From an uncultured Phycisphaerales bacterium (lineage in GTDB: Bacteria > Planctomycetota > Phycisphaerae > Phycisphaerales > UBA1924): DNA of 5,809 bases. The stretch spans positions 1-5,809 of the forward strand of contig CALAFV010000206.1 of assembly GCA_937891445.1 (NCBI GenBank), in the 5' to 3' direction. Positions 1 through 4,557 of the stretch are shown here, piece by piece (position 1 is the first letter of the stretch; each line of letters begins with the position of its first letter). The notes below the pieces were generated by a model that was not told the origin of the DNA, ran no database searches, and was given only the letters and a program-made list of their open reading frames with translations. Position numbers and translations under genes: made by a program.

Positions 1-42
1 CCGAGATCTACACTCTTTCCCTACACGACGCTCTTCCGATCT
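1..42 (+). other. Illumina TruSeq P5/universal adapter (sequencing artefact)
   Basis: These bases match the 3' 42 bases of the standard Illumina TruSeq universal (P5) adapter, ending in GCTCTTCCGATCT. They are not part of the organism's genome; biological sequence begins at 43. Translated, the segment gives peptides that recur in protein databases as adapter contamination: SFPTRRSSDL and LSLHDALPI on the plus strand, RASCRERV and DRKSVV on the minus strand. Any open reading frame that enters this segment has an artificial terminus. The match is made from memory of the adapter, over its whole length, so I am very sure. Confidence 0.97.
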
Positions 43-43
43 G

Positions 44-214
44 CAGCGCATCGCCCAGCGGACGACGGCCGCGGCCCTGGCTCGTTCGTACGAGGCCGAC
101 ATGATGCACAGCGATGATGGAAGCATCGCCAACGCGTCGTCGACGCGGCTGTGCACGACCGGCGGTGTCGTAGGAGGATCGGGTCGTCGGGCCATGACTC
201 CACCCGAACGTTGA
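44..214 (+). CDS. 3' end of a truncated gene, unrecognised
   Basis: This is an open frame of 56 codons running from the adapter junction to TGA at 212-214. Its start lies off the contig. The peptide begins QRIAQRTTAAALARSYEADM and ends AMTPPER. The first 28 or so codons end almost always in G or C, as in the confident genes here, which is the main support for coding. The last 16 codons lose that bias, so the tail may be poorly conserved or the frame may be wrong. I recognise no domain: there is a short Ala-rich, probably helical stretch and then a Gly/Ser-rich tail. It lies 185 bp upstream of mraZ on the same strand, and mraZ has its own promoter, so co-transcription is not required. Minus-strand frames over the same bases read as Arg/Ser-rich shadows. 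Confidence 0.4.
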   Translation, partial: QRIAQRTTAAALARSYEADMMHSDDGSIANASSTRLCTTGGVVGGSGRRAMTPPER

Positions 215-313
215 GTGTACTGCGCACTTGGGGCAGGTGCCGTCAGGGTAATGTTGGACCAAACCGACACTGAATCATGTGGTTCGTTTGTGGACAACGA
301 GCGCAGGAGTGAA

Positions 314-353
314 AAAGTGCTTCGAAGTGTTGCAGTGTGGGGCAAAGTGGGTG
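314..353 (+). promoter_or_regulatory. MraZ operator: four 10-bp direct repeats
   Basis: Four consecutive 10-bp units are seen: AAAGTGCTTC, GAAGTGTTGC, AGTGTGGGGC and AAAGTGGGTG. A GTG falls at exactly 317, 327, 337 and 347. Known biology: MraZ binds tandem repeats one helical turn apart upstream of its own gene, described as AAAGTG(G/T)N3 in Mollicutes and as TGGG repeats with 5-bp spacers in E. coli. The array begins 86 bp upstream of the mraZ start and covers the -35 and spacer of the proposed promoter. The inference is that MraZ binds here and represses its own transcription; activation is the reported outcome in Mycoplasma, but this overlap favours repression. Confidence 0.8.
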
Positions 354-358
354 ATAAT
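330..358 (+). promoter_or_regulatory. sigma70-like promoter of mraZ
   Basis: A -35 element TTGCAG (330-335; 3 of 6 to TTGACA, with the TTG intact) lies 17 bp from a -10 element GATAAT (353-358; 5 of 6 to TATAAT). The -10 stands out in this GC-rich sequence. Transcription would begin near 365, leaving a leader of about 35 nt before the GTG start. The promoter is interleaved with the MraZ repeats, and that combination raises confidence in both. Confidence 0.65.
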
Positions 359-399
359 CCCACGCATGGCCACGGAAGGTCCGACGGAGTCCACACCGC

Positions 400-852
400 G
401 TGCTCTTTACCGGGCTTTCCAACCACTCGATCGACGCCAAGTTCCGGCTCGCGGTGCCCGCAAAGTACCGCAACCAGTGGGACGCGGCGCGAGATGGGGC
501 CGCCTGGTACTGCCTCCCCTGGCCCACCGGCCACCTGAGGCTTTACACGGAGAACCGCTTCCGTGCCCTGGCCGAGCAGCGGGAGCAGACCCTGACCCCC
601 GGCTCGGACGAGGCCGAACTCGAAAAGGTGATCTTCGGGTTCGCCGAGCGGGTCGAGCCCGACGCCGCGGGAAGGATCGCGATCCCGCGGCACCACCTCG
701 AGATGACCGGCCTGGGGACCGAGGTGGTTGTGGTCGGCGCGGGCGTGCGCCTCGAAGTGCACGACCGGGCCAAGTGGGAGCAGCAGAAGGACGACCTGTT
801 CAAGCGCCTGCCCGACCTGATCGCCGCGGTGCAAGCGCGAGGCAAGGCCTGA
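400..852 (+). CDS. mraZ: Transcriptional regulator MraZ
   Basis: MraZ is a DNA-binding regulator of the division and cell-wall (dcw) cluster, built from two AbrB/SpoVT-like half-domains that assemble into a ring. The 150-residue product matches the family's usual length. The first half-domain carries the DxKxRxxxPxxxR signature at residues 12-24 (DAKFRLAVPAKYR), with Phe15 where Gly is usual. The second carries DAAGRIAIP at 88-96. The N-terminus MLFTG fits the family and fixes the GTG start at 400: no ATG lies in frame between the stop at 355-357 and this codon. A GGAG at 386-389 sits 10 nt upstream as a modest ribosome-binding site. The upstream region holds a promoter overlaid with MraZ repeats, so autoregulation is expected. 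Oddly, rsmH does not follow, and the next 820 bp has no intact gene. The identity is secure. Confidence 0.96.
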   Translation: MLFTGLSNHSIDAKFRLAVPAKYRNQWDAARDGAAWYCLPWPTGHLRLYTENRFRALAEQREQTLTPGSDEAELEKVIFGFAERVEPDAAGRIAIPRHHLEMTGLGTEVVVVGAGVRLEVHDRAKWEQQKDDLFKRLPDLIAAVQARGKA

Positions 853-966
853 GCGAGCAGTAAGAGGAGGAGAGCGGGACGGATTTCGTGGGACGAGGAG
901 GCCCCGCTGCAGGAGACAGCCTGGCCGGTCGGAGACGGGCGGACTGGGCGTTGACAAGTCAGAAGC

Positions 967-1034
967 CTGCGAAAGCAGACTCCCCCCGCGGGGGTCGTCG
1001 CGGGAGCGACCGGACGGACCTGCACGGAAGCAGG
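967..1034 (+). repeat. Cluster of short inverted repeats downstream of mraZ
   Basis: Four short inverted repeats lie within 68 bases. They are CTGC-GAAA-GCAG (967-978, a GNRA-type loop), the 12-base palindrome CCCCCGCGGGGG (983-994), GGTCG/CGACC with a 9-base loop (993-1011), and CCTGC/GCAGG with a 6-base loop (1019-1034). They begin about 115 bp after the mraZ stop and could help end or stabilise its transcript. None is followed by a T-run, so none is a classic intrinsic terminator. Small stems arise often by chance in GC-rich DNA. Confidence 0.35.
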
Positions 1035-1410
1035 ACGCCCCTCGCCCCACGCGACGGCCCGGCGGCCGCGGGACGAGCCCGGGCCGCGAGGACGGCACGA
1101 ACGGAATCGGGCTCCGACGGGGCATCTCCCAGCCGGTTGCAGGGACGCGCCGGTTCAGGTGCCCACCCCACGTCGGGGCCAGGCCTCGCCCAGCCCACAC
1201 GGCCGCCCGGTCCACCCGCCAGGGACCGCGCGGTCTTCGGCCCACCCGGCCCACAGACCATTTCCGGCGGCGGGGCTCCCCACCACCACCACCCACCCCG
1301 TTGCCACGCGCCGCCCTGTGCGCCCAGCGCAGAGGGCGGCGCTGTCTTGGGGCGTCTCCGACCATCGCGCACAACATGTGACAGCAGGCGGGCCATCGCG
1401 GCCAGCGCCG

Positions 1411-1574
1411 TCAGTCCAGCCGCTCCGGCGCAGGCGGCCGCCACCGGCCGGACGTCACCTCCTCGCGGGGCGAGTGCAGCCGCATCGTGAACTCGCCCGG
1501 TGGGATCCACCGCATGCCGGGCGGGCGGCCGCGCCCAGCAGGACCGCCCCGGCAACGACGGCGACGCACACCAT
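1411..1574 (-). pseudogene. Possible frame-broken exported protein with an FGE-like N-terminal motif
   Basis: On the minus strand an ATG at 1574-1572 follows GGGGAG (1587-1582) with ideal 7-nt spacing. It opens a hydrophobic signal-like peptide, MVCVAVVAGAVLLGAAA. Nearly all its codons end in G or C. Around 1515-1535, inside a G/C-only run, that codon bias and sensible protein sequence switch to another frame reading PGMRWIPPGEFTM, which runs to TGA at 1413-1411 with about 94% GC third positions. GM-x-WIPGGxFxMG is how many formylglycine-generating-enzyme/sulfatase-modifying (SUMF1) domains begin, and these are common in Planctomycetota. None of the later FGE motifs (RLPTEAEWEYAA, GNVWEW, RGGSW) occurs in any minus frame, so at most a remnant is left. 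It could instead be a small membrane protein with a sequencing indel, or chance. Confidence is low. Confidence 0.27.
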
Positions 1575-1608
1575 GCGGCAACTCCCCGGTTCGGAGAGTG
1601 TCACACGC

Positions 1609-1626
1609 CGCGGGCGAGCGCCCGCG
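1609..1626 (-). terminator. GC hairpin downstream of fusA
   Basis: A 7-bp perfect stem (CGCGGGC paired with GCCCGCG) encloses a 4-base loop and lies 53-70 bases past the fusA stop on the minus strand. There is no U-run after it. With the hairpin at 1659-1679 it may protect or end the fusA transcript. Confidence 0.3.
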
Positions 1627-1658
1627 CCGGGCGCCGCCCCCGTTCCGGTGCTCACCCC

Positions 1659-1679
1659 AGCCGCGCCCCACCCGCGGCT
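1659..1679 (-). terminator. Hairpin at the fusA stop codon
   Basis: A 7-bp perfect stem (AGCCGCG paired with CGCGGCT) with a 7-base loop begins at the last base of the fusA stop codon on the minus strand. It lacks the downstream U-tract of a classic rho-independent terminator. Tail-less hairpins of this kind are reported in GC-rich bacteria, so a 3'-end role is plausible but unproven. Confidence 0.35.
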
Positions 1680-3751
1680 CAGTCCTCATCCGCGTGCGGC
1701 TTGTACGCCGCCACGATCTCCGCCTGCAGGTGCGGCGGGGCCTGCTCGTCGTGGCTGTAGTCCATCGTGTACGAGCCCTGCCCGCCCGTCAGGCTCTTGA
1801 GTTCGTTCGAGAGGTTCTGCAACTCACCCAGCGGCGCCTGCGCCTTGATGATGCACGTGTCGCCCACCACGCTGGAGTCCGACACGCGCCCGCGCTTGCC
1901 CGACATCATCCCCGCCAGGTCCCCCATGTACTTCGCGGGCGCCGTGATCTCCACCGTCACGTACGGCTCCAGCAGCGCCGGCTTCGCCTTGTGCACCGCG
2001 TCGATGAACGCCTTCTTCGCCGCGGTGATGAACGCGATCTCCTTCGAGTCCACGTCGTGGTACTTGCCGTCGTACAGCGCCACGCGGATCCCCGTCATCG
2101 GGTACCCCGCGATCGCGCCGTCGGCCATCACCATCCGCACCCCCTTCTCCACCGCCGGCCAGAACTGCCGCGGCACCGCCCCGCCCACGATCTCCGACAC
2201 GAACTCGAACCCCTCCGGGTGATCCGGCGGCAGCGGCTCGATGCGCAGGAACACCTCGCCGAACTGCCCGGCCCCGCCCGTCTGCTTCTTGTGCCGGTGG
2301 TGCCCCTCGGCCTTCGCCGTGATCGTCTCCTTGTACGCGATCTTCGGCCGGCTCGTGGTCAGTTCGATGTTGAAGTTGTTCTTCAGCCGCTCCAGGATCA
2401 CCCGCAGGTGCAACTCCCCCAGCCCGCGCATCACCGTCTGCTTCGTCGCGTTGATCCGCTCGACCACGAAGCACGGATCCTCCTCCATCAACTTCGCGCA
2501 CGCCCCGGAGAACCTCCCCTCGTCCGCGTGGTTCTTCAGTTCCACCGCCAGCCCGAACATCGGCTTGGGCAGCGGCAGCGGGATCAGGTGCAGGCTGTCC
2601 AGATCGTGGCTGTCGTGCAGCACCCCGTTGAACCGCACCTCGTCCACCTTCGAGATCGCCCCGATGTCCCCCGCCACGATCTCCTGCACCTCCACCATCT
2701 CCTTCCCCTGCGGCTTGAAGAGGTGCCCGATCCGCAGCGGCTTCTTCTGGTCGTCCATGAACAGTTCGCTCTTGGCGCGCACCGTCCCGCTGTGCACGCG
2801 GAAGAACGCCAACTTGCCCACGAACGGGTCCGTCGTCACCTTGAAGATGTGCGCTACCACCGGCCCGGATGGGTCCGGCCGCGGGTGATACTCCTCCTCC
2901 GTGTCCCCCTGCCGCACCGCGAACTCCGACGGGCTCACCTCCTCCGGCGACGGGCACAGATCCGCAAAGATGTGCAGCAGGTCCTGCACCCCCACCCCCG
3001 TCTTGGCCGACACGAAGCAGATCGGCACCAGGTGCCCCTCGCCCAGGGCCTTCTCGAACGCCGCGTGCACCTGGTCGGGCTTGAGGTTCTGCCCCTGCTC
3101 CAGGTACAGCGTCATCAACTCCTCGTCCATCTCCACGACCTGGTCGAGGATCGCCGTGTGCGCCGCGTGCACCGACGAGAAGTCCGTCGCGTCCCCCGCC
3201 TCGTCGCTCCCGTCGTGGTCGAAGACGTTGATGACGTCCTTCCCACCCTTGGCCGGCAGGTTGATCGGCAGGCACACCGACCCGAAGGTCTCGCGGATGG
3301 CCGTGACCAGCCCCTCCAGGTCCGCCTCGGAGGAGTCGATCTTGTTGATCACGATCATCCGCGGGATCTTCCGGTCCGCCGCCACCGACATCAGCCGGCG
3401 CACCGTGCTGTCGATCCCCCGCAGCGGATCCATCACGATCGCCACCGTCTCCCCCGCAGGGATCGACGCGATCGCGTGCCCGAGGAAGTCCGCCATCCCC
3501 GGCGTGTCAACGATGTTCACCAGATGCCCGTGGAAGTTGAAGTGCACCACCGCCGCGGCCAGCGAGTGCTTGTGGTGCCGCTCCTCCTCCGTGTAATCCG
3601 AGACCGTCGTCCCCTCCTCCACCGACCCCAGCCGCTTGGTCGCCTTGGCCTCAAACAGCAGTCGCTCGGTCAGGGTCGTCTTCCCGCTCGAACCCTGACC
3701 GACCAGCACAATGTTCCGGATATCGGCGGGTTTGTAGGTCTGTCCAGCCAT
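1679..3751 (-). CDS. fusA: Elongation factor G paralogue (EF-G II type)
   Basis: This 690-residue product is a five-domain translational GTPase close to EF-G in length. GTPase motifs are in order: P-loop GQGSSGKT at 18-25, switch I GTTVSDYTEEER at 47-58, DTPG at 82-85, NKID at 136-139, SAK at 248-250. Domain III carries GLGELHL at 443-449. Domain IV carries a tip-loop region KKQTGGAGQFG at 488-498 and YHDVDS at 564-569, where His565 aligns with E. coli His583. Domain V ends with a GSYTMDYSH segment. Met86 replaces the catalytic His of switch II, and the P-loop lacks the usual AHIDAGKT; both are features of EF-G II paralogues such as Thermus EF-G-2, not of the housekeeping factor. Switch I also fits that group. 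It should bind ribosomes and GTP in the cytoplasm; its exact role is not settled for the family. The ATG at 3751 has GAGGAG eight bases upstream. It is probably not the cell's only EF-G. Confidence 0.93.
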   Translation of the reverse strand: MAGQTYKPADIRNIVLVGQGSSGKTTLTERLLFEAKATKRLGSVEEGTTVSDYTEEERHHKHSLAAAVVHFNFHGHLVNIVDTPGMADFLGHAIASIPAGETVAIVMDPLRGIDSTVRRLMSVAADRKIPRMIVINKIDSSEADLEGLVTAIRETFGSVCLPINLPAKGGKDVINVFDHDGSDEAGDATDFSSVHAAHTAILDQVVEMDEELMTLYLEQGQNLKPDQVHAAFEKALGEGHLVPICFVSAKTGVGVQDLLHIFADLCPSPEEVSPSEFAVRQGDTEEEYHPRPDPSGPVVAHIFKVTTDPFVGKLAFFRVHSGTVRAKSELFMDDQKKPLRIGHLFKPQGKEMVEVQEIVAGDIGAISKVDEVRFNGVLHDSHDLDSLHLIPLPLPKPMFGLAVELKNHADEGRFSGACAKLMEEDPCFVVERINATKQTVMRGLGELHLRVILERLKNNFNIELTTSRPKIAYKETITAKAEGHHRHKKQTGGAGQFGEVFLRIEPLPPDHPEGFEFVSEIVGGAVPRQFWPAVEKGVRMVMADGAIAGYPMTGIRVALYDGKYHDVDSKEIAFITAAKKAFIDAVHKAKPALLEPYVTVEITAPAKYMGDLAGMMSGKRGRVSDSSVVGDTCIIKAQAPLGELQNLSNELKSLTGGQGSYTMDYSHDEQAPPHLQAEIVAAYKPHADED

Positions 3752-3889
3752 GGGTCGGGCTCCTCTCCCCGGCGGGCAGTCCGTCGCGCAACACAGCGGC
3801 GGGCCGCAGGACGCCGGATGTCAGGCCGGGCCGCCACAGACAACGCGACGCGGCCACGCCCACGCGGCGAGACCGCGGACAGGGAGGCG

Positions 3890-3906
3890 AGCCCGGCGAA
3901 CGGGCT
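3890..3906 (-). repeat. Inverted repeat in the fusA upstream region
   Basis: AGCCCG and CGGGCT form a perfect 6-bp stem with a 5-base loop, about 140-155 bp upstream of the fusA start. It could be a leader hairpin or chance. A TTGACG hexamer (3933-3928) and a TACACT hexamer (3920-3915) lie just upstream on the minus strand, but only 7 bp apart, so they do not form a standard promoter together. Confidence 0.3.
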
Positions 3907-3947
3907 TCACCCGCAGTGTAATGGTTCCGTCAAGCCGGGGGTAGCCC

Positions 3948-3974
3948 GACCGTGTGAAGACCGTTCACGCGGTC
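3948..3974. repeat. 11-bp imperfect palindrome at the end of the hypothetical gene
   Basis: GACCGTGTGAA and TTCACGCGGTC pair over 11 positions (ten Watson-Crick pairs and one G-T) around a 5-base loop, GACCG. The loop repeats the outer arm, so GACCGT occurs twice 11 bp apart. The element covers the stop codon (3967-3965) of the minus-strand hypothetical gene and lies about 200 bp upstream of fusA. It is the strongest inverted repeat I found. Without a U-run it could be a tail-less 3' hairpin or a binding site for a dimeric regulator. In plus-strand RNA the odd pair is G-U; in minus-strand RNA it is a C-A mismatch. Confidence 0.55.
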
Positions 3975-4531
3975 ACGTCGAGCCGCGCCAACATCGCGGC
4001 CGGCGGCAGCGGCGGGAGGGTCGTGATCGGCGAAACCTCGCCCAGCCGCGGACCCCGCAAGGCCGGCTCGATGGGCCGCTCACCCTCGATCACCCTGGCG
4101 TCCTCGCGACAACGATCCGAAGCCGTCGCGCGATCATCGCAGCACGCGCTCGACCGCACCGGCGAAGTATCCGGCAGCCGGGCCAGGTGCTCGCTGAACG
4201 TCAGTTCGACCCGGTCCCGCGCGTTCCGCTCCTCAAGATGACACCAGTACGGCGCCGGCGTCGGCGACGGACAGCAGTCGCTCGGCCGCCGCGGGTCCAG
4301 GCGCGTCGCGCACGCGCGCTCCACCACCCGCACCGCCCGGTGCGCGGCGACGACCCGCGCCGGCAGCGCGGGCCCATATCCGATCTGGCCGACAGGGCCG
4401 AGCATCCACCCGCACTGCTCCAATCCGCGTGCCCGCCGCCGCGGCCCGATAAAGACCGCCCCCGCCAGAGCCTCAGCGGCCCTCGCGTCCACCTCCCCGC
4501 GCCGACGTTGCCCCGCGGCAACAATCCGCAT
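3965..4531 (-). CDS. Hypothetical Cys-rich protein
   Basis: I do not recognise this 188-residue product. Support for coding is composition: about 85% of its codons end in G or C, above the local mean, while the plus-strand frames over the same bases are Ser/Arg-rich shadows. It has eight cysteines (40, 74, 86, 87, 97, 130, 131, 141), including paired CC at 86-87 and 130-131, and a Pro-rich stretch between 80 and 95. No signal peptide or membrane segment is obvious, and the cysteines do not form a metal site I can name. The start is uncertain. I chose ATG 4531, which has only a weak GGGG upstream; TTG 4555, GTG 4540 or an internal ATG at 4405 (146 residues) are possible. It is co-directional with fusA across a 213-bp gap and diverges from queA. 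A second minus frame at 4233-4415 also looks partly natural, so a frameshift is not excluded. Confidence 0.45.
   Translation of the reverse strand: MRIVAAGQRRRGEVDARAAEALAGAVFIGPRRRARGLEQCGWMLGPVGQIGYGPALPARVVAAHRAVRVVERACATRLDPRRPSDCCPSPTPAPYWCHLEERNARDRVELTFSEHLARLPDTSPVRSSACCDDRATASDRCREDARVIEGERPIEPALRGPRLGEVSPITTLPPLPPAAMLARLDVTA
4507..4522. repeat. Short perfect inverted repeat upstream of queA
   Basis: GTTGCC and GGCAAC form a 6-bp perfect stem with a 4-base loop, 35 bp before the queA start and inside the first codons of the divergent hypothetical gene. It could be a leader hairpin or an operator in the shared control region. It does not resemble a preQ1 riboswitch. Confidence 0.3.
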
Positions 4532-4557
4532 CCACCCCACGTCGCCGGGACACAACA

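Larger units (their letters stand above)
853..1678. other. Gene-poor region between convergent mraZ and fusA
   Basis: No intact protein gene is convincing here. The longest plus frame (GTG 888 to 1490) has third positions only about as GC-rich as the surrounding DNA over the first 50 codons, and a Pro/Arg/Gly composition typical of non-coding GC-rich sequence. The minus frames give Arg/Gly-rich shadows, except for a short stretch near 1411-1574 listed separately. There is no tRNA-like T-loop, no RNase P signature (GAGGAAAGTCC) and no SRP RNA core. Structure that is visible: small inverted repeats at 967-1034, a GACCGCGCGGTC palindrome at 1224-1235, a C-rich tract at 1278-1299 (G-rich on the minus strand), and hairpins just after fusA at 1609-1626 and 1659-1679. 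A strong AGGAGGAG (865-872) after mraZ has no well-spaced ATG, GTG or TTG start. Confidence 0.6.

Noticed and set aside
8..262. Minus-strand frames ending at the left edge
   Set aside because: Their C-termini (RASCRERV, DRKSVV) are translations of the Illumina adapter, and their bodies are shadow composition.
951..980. Perfect TTGACA (951-956) as a promoter
   Set aside because: No acceptable -10 hexamer lies 16-18 bp downstream and no gene follows it.
853..1100. RNase P RNA, SRP RNA or tmRNA downstream of mraZ
   Set aside because: The hairpins and a GGAAGCAGG stretch suggested it, but the conserved cores (GAGGAAAGTCC for RNase P; the GGAAGGNAGCAG loop for SRP RNA) are absent.
888..1490. Plus-strand 200-codon frame after mraZ, preceded by AGGAGGAG
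   Set aside because: Third-position GC is no higher than the local mean, the spacing of 15 nt to GTG is poor, composition is Pro/Arg/Gly, and there is no RsmH motif.
959..1555. Minus-strand 198-codon frame
   Set aside because: Low-complexity Gly/Pro/Arg/Trp composition without domain motifs; its GGWWWW run comes from the simple C-rich tract.
3915..3933. TTGACG and TACACT as a fusA promoter on the minus strand
   Set aside because: The two hexamers are only 7 bp apart, too close to work as -35 and -10 of one promoter.
4233..4415. Minus-strand 60-codon frame ending AERLLSVADAGAVLVSS
   Set aside because: Its C-terminal part looks natural, but its N-terminal half is Arg/Gly/Ala shadow and it overlaps the better-supported 3965-4531 frame. 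I kept it only as a hint of a possible frameshift.
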